Both the position numbers and the translations under genes were made by a program. Source: Gossypium raimondii (Eukaryota > Streptophyta > Magnoliopsida > Malvales > Malvaceae). From it: a stretch of 64,000 bases of DNA. The stretch lies in contig NC_068569.1 of assembly GCF_025698545.1 (NCBI RefSeq), positions 12,276,001 through 12,340,000 on the forward strand. The letters are read 5' to 3'. Below are positions 13,188 through 23,848 of this stretch, piece after piece. The notes under the pieces were generated by a model that saw only the letters and a program-made list of their open reading frames with translations, was not told the DNA's origin and ran no database searches. Position 1 is the stretch's first letter. Each line of letters opens with the position of its first letter.

Positions 13188-14763
13188 ATGGGGAAATGGC
13201 GTGGGGTGTATGGGGTTGCTGCCCTACTGTTGGTTTTGAGTGTGTGTTTAGGGGTTAGAGGTGCTCCCCAAGTCCCTTGTTACTTTATTTTTGGGGATTC
13301 CTTGGTGGATAATGGGAATAATAATCAACTGTCGTCATTGGCTAGAGCTAATTACTTGCCTTACGGGATTTGACTTCCCTAATGGACCGACGGGAAGGTT
13401 TTCTAATGGTAAAACTACCGTCGATGTCATAGGTGAGCTTCTAATTTCGTTTCCTTTTCTTTTTCCTTTGTTTGTTTGACTAATTATCAAACTTTGGGTT
13501 TCTTTCACTTGAAAACAACAGCAGATTTTGGATTAGATTATTTTAGACCAATTTGGTTAACTTAAGCCTTCTAAAAAGTACCATGATATTGTTATTTGAA
13601 CATTGCTTTTATTTTAACCTACAGCTGAGCTTTTGGGCTTCGACAATTACATCCCGCCTTACTCAACCGCAAGCGGTCGACAAATACTCGGAGGAGTTAA
13701 CTATGCATCCGCGGCTGCCGGAATCAGAGAAGAGACCGGACAGCAACTGGTAGGAAAAAAAATTACTTACTTAGCATTAAATTAATATGGTTTCTTTAAT
13801 CAGTACTTTTGTAGTTACAGTTGCAAACTTGTACTATACAGGGAGCTCGGATCAGTTTCAGTGGCCAAGTTAGAAATTACCAACGAACAATTTCACAAGT
13901 GGTGAACCTGCTTGGGGATGAAACTACAGCCGCAAATTATTTAAGCAAATGCATTTACTCGATCGGACTCGGCAGCAACGATTACCTTAACAACTATTTC
14001 ATGCCCCTTTATTACTCCACCAGCAGGCAGTATACCCCCGAGCAATTTGCTGATGTTCTTATTCAACAATACACTGAGCAGCTTCAGGTTACAGTATTTT
14101 GACTATTCTTCATTGAATCTTTTACATGTATTAATTTCCCAGTTTTTTTTTCCTCCACTAAAACAATTTGTGCATATATAGGCTTTGTATAACTATGGGG
14201 CAAGGAAGTTTGCGTTGATTGGGGTGGGTCAGATCGGTTGCAGTCCCAATGAATTAGCTCAATACAGTGGAGATGGTAAAACATGTGTGGAGAGAATCAA
14301 TGCTGCAAACCGGATTTTCAATGACAAGCTTAAAGGGCTCGTTGATCAATTCAACAACGCCAATTCCGATGCCAAATTCATCTACATCAATGCTTATGGA
14401 ATTTTCCAAGACATAACAAGCAACCCCGCCACATACGGTAAACCCCGACAAGTACCTGTAAAAACCGATTAGGCCTCGATGTCATAATGTTACTAATGGT
14501 TTTTGATTTTTTTTTCTTTCTATCTTTTTGAAATGGCAGGTTTTAAGGTAACAAATGCAGGGTGTTGTGGAGTGGGGAGGAACAATGGTCAAATTACCTG
14601 CTTGCCTGCCCAAACTCCATGCCCAAATAGGAACGAGTACTTGTTTTGGGATGCTTTTCATCCCACTGAAGCTGCAAATGTGATCATCGGGAGGAGATCT
14701 TACAGTGCTCAGTCTTCATCAGATGCTTACCCGATCGATATCCGCCGTCTTGCGCAGCTCTGA
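13188..14763 (+). pseudogene. GDSL esterase/lipase (SGNH hydrolase) gene, five exons, with a one-base frameshift in exon 1
   Basis: Secreted lipid or ester hydrolase family. Exons: 13188-13432, 13625-13749, 13842-14087, 14182-14437, 14540-14763. Apart from one base, phases fit and give about 364 aa, the usual family length. The N-terminus is a signal peptide (ALLLVLSVCLGVRG). The motifs are: block I FGDSLVDNGNN with the catalytic Ser, block III GLGSNDYLNNY, and block V FWDAFHPTEAAN with the Asp/His pair. Best match from memory is Arabidopsis At1g29670. In exon 1 near 13370 the sequence reads GGGATTTGACTTCC where the family needs YGIDFPNGPTGRF; one extra T in the TTT run puts TGA in frame and cuts the product at about 62 aa. 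The rest of the gene, including all splice sites, looks intact, so this is either a very young pseudogene or a sequencing or assembly error. A TATA-like box lies at 13032. Confidence 0.85.
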
Positions 14764-15815
14764 AGACGGGGGAAGATAGGCTTTTGAGAAGAGGAAACAA
14801 TTAAGTTATTTATATTAATAGATTCATTCACATGAATTATAATACTAGTTTTGTGTGGTTTCTATAATTTTGTTACACAATCATTTGTAAGAGGTGTGTC
14901 GTTTGTTGCTATTTCAAGTGTAGAGTTTAGTTAACTCGTTGTTGTTGGTATTTAATATAAAATTTTGGTTGGTATCATCGCTTATGTAATTATCCACAAC
15001 CCCTAGAGAAACACGAAATTATTAGTGCCAACAATTCAGAGCCTCAAATTGTATAATTGCGTTTTGATTGAATTGGTTATCTACTTGAAAAATCATTAAA
15101 TTTGAAAATTTATTTTATAAAATAACATTTGTTATTAGAATATTTTTATCTTTTTTATATCAAGTTTAAAAATAAATAAACTACTATAATCTTTATTATT
15201 TTAATCAAGTTATATATCTTTTTTAATCAATGTTTTACAAATATAATTCTTAATATTTTTATCAGCCAAATCATATTTATTTTTTAATCAACTTTCTAAA
15301 AACAACTTTAAAAAAATAAACTTTTTACATATTTTTATCATTCAGATCCATTGCTTTGCAAGTCGATTTTTTTAGAAGATTTTTGAGAGATCATTTGCCA
15401 TAACCTTCTATGTGGTCATTTAATATTAAATTGATTAGTTATGATTTTCTGCATCGCCGTTTCAAGCGCAAAGTTGGTCTGAAAATTGTGCTCGCAGTAT
15501 TTGAGGCTCGTCAAGTTTTTTCGCGCCGATATGGGATACCACAAAACTGGACACTTTTGTCAAAGGATTAACTACTACTCCTAACTTCATGCTCTCAAAG
15601 CCAAAATCACCTAGCCTTAGAAGTAGAATGATGGATGGTTTTTAATTTCGAAGATGCAGGTTCCATACATTATATTTCCTATGAATAGAAAAAGAAACTA
15701 TGTGCGGAACTAATTATTATTTATTTACAGTAGAGATGTAACATAGAAAATTTATCGATATATAACTCCAGTATGCTAAAAAAGAAGTATTTAAGTAAAA
15801 AATGAACTTCAGATT
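14764..15815. other. Intergenic spacer between the GDSL gene and the U1 gene
   Basis: The first 200 bases are probably the 3' UTR and end region of the GDSL gene. The rest is AT-rich without open frames or recognisable repeats. Confidence 0.5.
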
Positions 15816-15820
15816 AGTGT

Positions 15821-15979
15821 AGGAACCGCGCGAACGCAGGTCCCCTCTGCCACAAATTATGACGCAGGCTCTCCCACTTGGGGAGACCTTAGGGAAGCAC
15901 CCCTCCTAAGTGCAATGGAGGTCACTACCCTAGGCCATGAACTTTGGTGATCATCCATCGACCCCGTCCAGGTAAGTAT
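15821..15979 (-). ncRNA. U1: U1 spliceosomal snRNA
   Basis: The minus strand starts ATACTTACCTGGACGGGGTC, the conserved U1 5' end whose ACTTACCTG pairs with 5' splice sites. Next come stem-loop I with GATCACCAAAG (the U1-70K loop), then GGCCTAGGGTAGTGACCTCC and CATTGCACTT (the U1A loop of stem II), a third stem with CTCCCCAAGTGGGAG, the Sm site AATTTGTGG, and a 3' stem CCTGCGTTCGCGCGG. Length is about 159 bases, close to plant U1. Upstream it has the plant snRNA USE and a TATA box at the right spacing, so it may be expressed. The 3' flank ACACTAATCTGAAGTTCA resembles the plant 3' box loosely. A few bases differ from the plant consensus I recall, so a decaying variant copy is possible. Confidence 0.92.
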
Positions 15980-15998
15980 GTTTCAGAGTAGGAACTTG

Positions 15999-16055
15999 CC
16001 TCATATTTGTAGCTCCAGCGCTTAGCTCCACTTTCATCGCTAGGCAATGTGGGAT
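15999..16055 (-). promoter_or_regulatory. U1 snRNA promoter: upstream sequence element and TATA box
   Basis: On the minus strand, ATCCCACATTG (16045-16055) lies 66-76 bases before the U1 start and matches the plant USE consensus RTCCCACATCG except for one base. A TATA-like CAAATATGAG lies at about 15999-16010, 20 to 31 bases before the start. About 34 bases separate the two, the wide spacing known for RNA polymerase II plant snRNA genes (polymerase III genes have them about 10 bases closer). Confidence 0.8.
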
Positions 16056-16189
16056 TTTGACAAAGTGATATAAGTAACTGAAATCCTATCATCCACTCAT
16101 CAGGCTCTCTTTGAATGGATCTAATCCCATTATTTTTTGTTTTCTTATTATTGTTTAATTCTTTAATCACTATAAACCTTTTTTTTAAG

Positions 16190-16440
16190 AGAAGAGCACC
16201 ACCAAAGTTCTGCATCAGTCACCGTGGCATATCCGATATTCCTTGCAAATCCCACAAGCCATTGCCCACGGTAGTCCCTGATTGCACCACCTCAAGTAGC
16301 CATTGCAGTTTCTACCTCTAGAGCACCATAAGAATTGACCTTGAGCCATACTAATGGTGGTGGACTCCAACTGATCATCATCCCCTTCTCCTCATTATTC
16401 CTCTTAGCATCAACAAGATTAACCCTTTGAGCATCGCAAA
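16190..16440 (-). mobile_element. LINE fragment: RNase H-like domain
   Basis: Translation of the minus strand gives the RVT_3/RNase H signature of plant LINE elements: ISWSPPPLVWLKVNSYGA, GGAIRDYRGQWLVGFARN and TVTDAELWW. The first catalytic Asp of the usual NxDG is replaced (NSYG), and an in-frame stop follows MAT, so it is dead. It is a short remnant 5' of the U1 promoter and could be part of the same old LINE family as the fragment at 12.3 kb, though the two are 3.5 kb apart. Confidence 0.75.
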
Positions 16441-17450
16441 CTCCCCCCGCCCCCCCTCAAGCTACTCTCTTATTCATTTTTAATACATATATTGCATTTA
16501 TGTTTATAATTTTTACATATTTTAAACAATTTGTTAAGTTAAACTAAGATTATTTCCTTTTTATATTGCCGTTTTAAATCACCATGATACAATTATACTA
16601 ATTAACATTTTGTTACTAGCAAGAAAAACTTATACTATACTTGGTAAAAATTATATATTTTATCGGAAAATCAATACCTATGAAAATTTAATCAAATCCA
16701 AGGAAAGCAATCAAGCATATGTTTTGAACAGGAATAAAATTAATAGAATGTTGAATTAAACAATATAAATTGGATGCAAGAAGGATTGACAATTAATAAG
16801 TAATATTAATATTTTACCGTAGAAAAAACGTAATGTTAGGATTTGAAATATTTATATAAAGTTGTTATTATATTTTATCCTAGTTTTGAATTATTTTAAA
16901 TCATTGTTTTGTCTTGTTTATATTTTAAATGTAAACATTCATTTATGTTCACCTTTATAAATAGAAGATTATGTTAATAAATCAAATGTAACCCTTTCAT
17001 AAACCTTCCATTATTTCATTAGGATATCCAAACCTTTTGTCTAATGACTTGTTAATCTCGTCTTATATGCTTCGGTTTTTACCCTGTTGTTCAATCGAGC
17101 ATATTCTGTTTAGCCTAATGAATCTTGTTCACGTTAATGAGTTGGGAACAAAGCTTGATCTTGAATGACTCTTTTCTTTTTGTTTTTTTCGAAAGAGAGA
17201 AAGAAACAGAATAGCCTAAAACCTCCATAAATCTCTCTCTTTCACCCCTAAATCTCATACAACTTCGGGAGAAAGACTAGACAAGTCTTCTATAACTTTC
17301 CTTCTTGTTATTTTTAATAATTAAAATCTATCTTTCTTTTCAAGCTTTCTGTTCAGGGTAGTAAAATTTAGAAAATACAATATTTTATTAAAAGCTTTTT
17401 TATTTCATCTGGCTTCTGGGTTTAGCTTCAATTCTTTGGTTAGATGTTCG
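16441..17450. other. AT-rich spacer, no gene seen
   Basis: The stretch from about 16833 begins TGTTAGGATTTGAAATATTTATATAAAG and continues to CTTTATAAATAGAAGATTATG, which has the look of an LTR promoter. I could not find a matching end or target duplication, so no element is called. Confidence 0.4.
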
Positions 17451-17464
17451 ATTTTTGTTTTTTT

Positions 17465-18385
17465 AGGAGTTGAGGTTTTTGGTGCTTTGAAATTGAACAT
17501 TCAGGACTTGTTGAAAGGAGATGAAAAGCGAGGATCAGACAAGATTTTTGTTTAGGATTTCCCTTTCATGATTTACCTTGCTAATGGCATTTGTGAGGAA
17601 TATGTTTATAATAGGCTTCAGTTCAGCTATGGATGGTATTTTAATTTCGTACAAGGATTTCTTGGTATGGCTTCAAGGCTTTACTTTGAAGCAAATGGTG
17701 AATCCATGGAACGCATATGTCAAACTATTGGGCGATATATGGGTTCTCATGGATTAACTAAGGGTTCATTGGCTTACCTTGATTATCCTACCTAAATTAT
17801 GTTTAAATCTACCAAGGTACTGCCACTTATGATTATGGGTGCCTTCGTTCCTGGCCTAAGAAGGAAATACCCATTTCATGAATACATCTTTGCTTTGCTT
17901 CTTGTTGTTTGTCTCATCCTTTTCACCTTAGCAGATGCAGAGACATCTCCAAATTTTAGCATAATTGGTGTGATAATGATTTCGGATGCTTTAATCATGG
18001 ATGTGTTTTTGGGTAATTTTGAAGAAGCAATTTTCACCATGAATCCGAAACAACATAGATGGAGATGTTTTGCTCAATTTTCTTAGTTGTAGCTTTTAAG
18101 GGATGGAGTTCTTGCTCTCAACATCCGTAGGTCGGTGTAGCTACGACTGCCATGATAACTACCGTTAGAAATCCTACATTATATTTACAAAACCATTAAC
18201 CGAATGCAACGGGTCAAGACTATTGTTGATATCCATGGGAATCGTATTGAAGATGTTGCCAGATACTAAACCATCACCTAAAGTTTAGAGAACAAATGTA
18301 AATGCCAGAAAACCAAAAGCCTCTTCTAAAGAAGTGATAAGTGTAGTAGATGAACAAGATGAAAAGAGAAAACCCCTGAAATGAA
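17465..18385 (+). pseudogene. Processed pseudogene of a nucleotide-sugar (UDP-galactose/UDP-glucose, UTR2-type) transporter
   Basis: The plus strand carries pieces of a Golgi/ER nucleotide-sugar transporter in the right order and with no introns: [57 protein letters not shown], then [26 protein letters not shown], a trace of the ATTAMITT segment, and [18 protein letters not shown] near the C-terminus. This resembles Arabidopsis UTR2. Several parts are missing, frames change, and a CAA-to-TAA change lies at about 17794 in the YPAQIMFKS segment (here YPT-stop-IMFKS). Lack of introns and loss of several exon-sized stretches fit a retroposed copy with later decay. No clear poly(A) tail or target duplication remains, so the mechanism is inferred. 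Confidence 0.82.
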
Positions 18386-19074
18386 GAAAATAATGTACCA
18401 TTTTATTCAGGGGTTTAACTCCTAGTTGAAGATTGCCTTTTTTTTTTTCTCTCTTTTTGTCTATTTCAAATGTGTTTCATATTTAATTCAATATTTTTTT
18501 TTTCTTTCTTCTTACCGGACCCTAAGTATTGCCATTATTGATGAGAAGAAAACAGAAATAAAATAAAGTTATTACCAATAATGGTCTAACTTGTATATAT
18601 ATGCAAGCATCCATCGAGAAAAATTATCAGCAATATATACAACCGTTTTTGGTTAGTAACACTTTTCACAACAGCAGTTGCGGAAAAGCTAAGCCTAGGA
18701 AGGCAAGTTAACCATGTCAAACGTGCAATTGAAACCGGTCTAAATATAGGGATGAAAATGGCTAAAAGACATGAACAAAGACCATTAAACTATGATATGC
18801 AATGTTCAAAGCAGAATAAGAACCACCACTTCACATAACAAAGCTGTGTTTATTGGATAATAATAGCCTGATTTTCTGAAAATCAAATAAATGGAGGAAA
18901 AGAGTTGTCATAGACCTAATAATCTGACTATCAACTGTAAGGACAAATAAACAAACAAAAAGAGCCACAATGTACACAAGAATGGAACTAACAAGGACCG
19001 CCTGTACTGCAAAGAATGCTTCGAGTATGCTTACACGTGGAAAAGGAGTAATCCTACCAAAAGAAAATAATGGA
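18386..19074. other. Spacer including the probable 3' UTR of CAD1
   Basis: No open frame or element was found. The part next to 19074 should be the 3' untranslated region of the minus-strand CAD1 gene. Confidence 0.5.
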
Positions 19075-22000
19075 TCAGTAATTCAGTAATGAGTACTTAA
19101 TACGCAATACAATCTTCCCCTTGTCCACCCCAAGCTTAGCCCCTGTAACCAACCAATGGCCTGGACTATCCTGTGGTCCTTTTGACATTTCAGTTGAATC
19201 CACAATCTTTGCAAGTTTCCCAACATGGCTTGAACTATCTTCCTTTTTATTGTCAGAAGTTCTCTCACTCGAAACTGATGATGAAGATCCGTCGGTCCTC
19301 TGTGCAGTAGAAAGGCTGCATGGACTATGATCCCATACAGATCGCCTTATCGTGCAGCCTGGTACTTTAGAGAAGAGAAGTTTCAGGTGTAATACGTTTT
19401 TGGAACCAAAGTCCCATACACCAAGCTGAGCTCCTGTGACAATGTGGACACCAGAGAGGTCTCCAATGCAAGTGTCAGTGTGTTCTATTGGTGCAGTGCT
19501 TACATGGGAGAAGTTTTTCCACTTGATGGGTTCAAACCAACGGCTGTCTTGCTCCTCAGGACCTTGCCACTTGGGTGCACCTATGGCCATGTGCACATCC
19601 CAGTGGGGTTGAAGGATTTTTGGAAGGGACACTAGGTGCTGCAAATGAATTGCTAGTCTATTCTGCTTGTTGCCTTCTAAGCTAAGCCTAAGCCCAGTAA
19701 CTGGTTTACGGCCAACTGTTACCTGCAATATCATTGTACATAAGTTAATTTAGCAGGAGAAAAAGCCTATTTGGAGTGACCCCAAGAAATACTCATCATT
19801 ATTTACCCTTTTTTCCCACCGGGAAAAAGGGAAAATGTTGACGATTATAGTATTCTATTAATAAGGATGGAGGTAGCATAACTAAATATTCCATCAAGCA
19901 TGCATCTTCATTATTCAACTTCCTTCTCATGCTCATTGTTTGCTTTTAGTGAAATAACCTATGATTAGAGCCTCACATATGTCCAGCCTCTGTAAGGCTT
20001 TGCTTATAAGAGTGAAAAGAACATTGGAAAGATGAAAAATTATAAGAGTAGAAAAGTAGGACAAGATATGCTTTTTCTTTTCATTGGTGTGTTTGGTAAT
20101 TGGTAGGAAAGATGGAAAAATTGACATAGAGTTAGAAATAAAAGGGAAGAAAATGATTTAAAAAATACATACTTTTGAACGCTTGGCTCATCTGTTTCAT
20201 TTTCTCTCCTCTTATCATTCCAATTTGAAATGGTTTATTTTTATGAATTAAGATGGAAAATGACCATCTTTACTATTTTCTTTCCTCTCACTTTCCTCTC
20301 CCACTAAGCACACTTAAAATTTATTTTCTTTCCTATTTTCCTTTCTCCTCTTCCATCCTTCCACTTTCCCACTCAACTTAGCACACCCTAAATGATGGAA
20401 GAAACATTTGCAATAAATCACGTGACAAAGAAAACAAACCAGATTCGGGGATTCGTGTCCCCCAGGTGCTTCTTGTTCGTTTTCAATTTATTAGTAGTGT
20501 TTCTTTTTCTTTCTTTAAGTGGCACTAAATATTGAACTTCAAGGAGAGATGCAATATAATCATGCACTTGATAAAGCAACATTCTATAAAATCCCTGTAC
20601 ACCTTTCCTCATAACATCCAATCATTTAGGTTTTTGCTTTAGAGAATACCTGATCCGGGCTGATATAAAGCTTGGGGCCCATTAAGCTAAACTGAAGGGA
20701 TGAACACACCGGTTCCTTCCTTTGAATGTTGCTCTGTTCTGGAGCCCAAACACGAGCAATTTGAAAATCCAGGAAATATTGTAAATCCTCGATTGGTGGC
20801 TTGTCTGGTAAAAGCAAATAAGGAATTGTCACCAGAATCCAGAGAGGAAGAAGGAAAACATCTCTAACATCTATGTAAGATAATCATATTGCATGTCATG
20901 AAACAGTAGAAGGAAGAACTTACACTCCAAGTATAGTTCGATTGCACGGGCCAAATGTTTTATACCAGGCACTCCTTCAAGAAGAGAAACAATGGGCATA
21001 AATGTCATGTTAATGACATCTGGTGCCGATTGCACAGTCTCTGCCCACCTTGCATGACTCTGCTCAAGGTCATCACCTCCTCTCCTCCTAAAGATGACTG
21101 TAACATCCTACAGCAGGAACTCTTTTAGCAACGGATTTCTTCACATTTAAGGCAAACATAAAAGACAAGACATTTCCCCAAAATTAAACATTAAGGGTAG
21201 TTACTTAGAACGCTTAGGATTAGCACATGTTTAGACATAGAATCTGTAGAGTTAACAACACCGTGATACTAACCTTGTCCTTGTATTTTAAAGGTGCAGC
21301 ACTTGACTGGCCTTTGGAGTCCAGAAACCTTTGATCCCCAATGTCTTTCACATAGTTCTCAATGTCTGTTAGCGATAAAGGAGATGACTGGTGCTGTCTG
21401 ACATAAACAACATCTCTCCCACCAATTGTAGCAGAAGTAACAATGTGCGTACCATAATTTTCAATAAAACTGGAACAAGGAAAAGGAACAGATCAATATC
21501 AACAGTTATAAACTGAAGCTGTTCACTAATGCAAAATTATCTATATTTCCTTGTTCCTATTATACCTCAGCATAAAGAAAAGAGAGATAAGAATAGTGAT
21601 ACATATAATACGTAGCTGGCAGAAGGATTTGAAGATGAAATTAGTTTGACTACCTCAGGGTACGGAAGCAACAAATACAATGATACAAAATTAAAAAAGG
21701 TATAGAAAGAAATGTAGAGCTGCAGTAACAAATGTTTACGCTTTAAAGATGATGCATTTACCTTGCCAAAGCTGCAGGATCCCAAGTGTAAGGAACAGCG
21801 CGCCTGACATCTTCATGCAGAATTAAATTCTGCTTAGCTAATTTGACGGTGCATAGGGGAATTAAGTATCCAACCATGGCAAGGGATTTTGTAGCAGCTG
21901 CATCAACTCGTGAAGAACCAGTGAAATTGAACATTGCATTAAAGCTTCCCAGCGGAACACGCCCTGCTATACCAGATTTCTCATTAAAGTATCCTGACAT

Positions 22001-23352
22001 CTGGAATTCAAAAATAAAGATGTTCATTAAAGGTGGTTTCCCAGCCTGTGCTAAACCATTGGCACTAGTAGTAGAACCTTTGAAATACATCAGTACATCA
22101 ATTCATCAACACAGGCACAAAATTTCCATCAAATAGGACATTCAACCTGGAGATGCCATTCATAACCAAACTGAAACTTATGAATGCTTTAACCAAGTAT
22201 TATGGATAGTGCCTATGGCATTACTCATAAGACATCACCAACAGTGGGAGTCAAGTCTATATCAGAGATGAGAGAATGCTTGAGCAGTACCCTGGTAGAA
22301 ATATCACTTCTAGTTTACTTATAAGGATTGCATCTCAAATTGCTATATGAAAAAAAAAAAGTGCGTTAGTGGCACACATTTATTCATAGAATGCACCCAA
22401 ACCATATATTACAATATTTGGAAGGAACATATCATCACACCAGAACAGTATCACCAGTATAAGAAAACTATATTTAAATGGATCCTGCCCATGTATCCAT
22501 AAAGCAAATTCCACTATTTCAGCATGGCTAAGTGTGCAGAAAACTTTAGCAATCAATAACCACAGGCACAACATGCCGTAAAAGCAAAAAGATAATAGAA
22601 AAAGGAAGTTATTCCACACATACACCATAGAAAGTACTTGGTCAAGTGGATTAAACTGTATCCAGTTCATATTGTATATACATTGAAGATCAAAAGATAG
22701 TCTCCCTTGTAACTATTCCTTCCACTTTTCACTTTGTTAATCAGACCATCTAATGCTCTGGATAGGAAATATTTCAAACAGTTGATCTTTGCGAGCAAGA
22801 AAAGGGAAATCCCAGTATGTCCACACAATTATCGAAATTTAAGCTTTGAAACAAAAACCCAATCAACCCAACATCCATCCAATTAAGACAGGAGGGCCAA
22901 TAACGCAGCCAAACTGGGAAATTAAAACCACACAGATAACGATTCGAGAAAAAGGGGGAAAATATATGAACACCTCAAAAGGCAAACAAAATCAGAAAAA
23001 AAAAAACAACAACAAATCGAAAACAGATCAAAAGGGAATAGCGGCAGACTACCTCATGGAAGCTACAAACTGGTTTTCTCTCGATGTCACCCTTTCCCAT
23101 TGACCACTTGATATCGGCAGACACGTTGGGCACAATAACCCTACCAGACAAAACAAGATCGTCGGTATGATCTTCATCAAGCTGAACCAACCTTGAACCA
23201 GGTGCCCCTTTGCAATATAACAGCCGTATATCTGAAGTGACATCAAAGCCACGACCCAGAGCTTGAATTGAGCTGCTTAGTGTTGTAGTCAAAGCATCTA
23301 GGCTAGAAGATGAGCACAAGGGGCTGCCACTTCTTGTTCTTGGGTTTTCCAT
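19075..23352 (-). CDS. CAD1: MACPF domain protein CAD1 (constitutively activated cell death 1)
   Basis: Exons: 23352-23053, 22000-21762, 21469-21274, 21107-20924, 20804-20650, 19722-19075. Phases agree and give 573 aa; Arabidopsis CAD1 is about 561. The ATG at 23352 gives MENPRTRSG, matching the family start. The MACPF domain covers roughly residues 15-370 and includes the signature YGTHIVTSATIGG in exon 3. The second half (PVCSSLQFSLMGPKL, HLQHLVSLPKILQPHWD, KVPGCTIRRSVWDHSPCS, HWLVTGAKLGV) is typical of plant MACPF proteins and is very well conserved. A Ser-rich linker near residue 500 is the variable part. In Arabidopsis CAD1 negatively controls salicylic-acid-linked cell death and immunity. 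There is no signal peptide. Intron 5 contains a MITE-like element. It lies head-on behind the receptor-kinase array, all on the minus strand. At least one larger intron (1053 bases) follows exon 1. Confidence 0.96.
19992..20393. mobile_element. MITE-like element in CAD1 intron 5
   Basis: About 400 bases. The left end TAAGGCTTTGCTTATAAGAGTG pairs imperfectly with the reverse complement of the right end CACTCAACTTAGCACACCCTAAA. It is related to the element at 982-1383 through CATTCCAATTTG, TTTATTTTTATG, CACTTAAAATTTATTTT and CCATCCTTCCACTTTCCCACTCAAC. No coding capacity. Confidence 0.6.
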
Positions 23353-23848
23353 ATAAAAAAAATTTAAAAATAAAAAATAAGAAAGGTTTCTTCTTTGCTT
23401 CAGAGGACCCTCGAAAATGAAAGGTTTTTAATTTGGTTCAAGCTTCTGTTTCATGCGTGGCTTATTGAAAAGAAATGTAATTGAGAGATATGGAGGTTCG
23501 CGAGAGTTGGTGAGTTTTGTTTATGTTGTTGCTGCTTTTGTTCTCGTTCTAAAGGCGGATGTTGAGTTGACTACAATAATCGCGAAAAACGCGTAATTTT
23601 TGAGTTGTGTCTGAACAGTAAAGGATTCTGAGTTGACTGGTCTTCCTTGGGATATTTTTATCAGATAAAATATGCCCTACTAATGCTCTTTTGACTTTCA
23701 GATGCGTGACCAATTTTGATTGATCATATTTCATTCATTTTTCAAATAAATTACACTTTGTGTCACAATAAAGAAACTGTATACATAAACCCAGATTATT
23801 ATTATTTTTTATTGTTTTTAAAGTATCAATCAAGTTTGCTTTGAAATT
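23353..23848. other. CAD1 promoter and 3' flank of receptor kinase A
   Basis: Fewer than 500 bases separate the CAD1 start from the stop of the next gene on the same strand, so both the end of kinase A and the promoter of CAD1 must lie here. No distinct elements recognised beyond AT-rich stretches. Confidence 0.5.

Noticed and set aside
16833-17330. Possible Copia-type LTR (TGTTAGGATTTG start, TATAAATAG box)
   Set aside because: No matching end, target duplication or second copy was seen, so it is not called.
19121-19635. Plus-strand frames over the last CAD1 exon
   Set aside because: Antisense shadows of the conserved CAD1 C-terminal exon.
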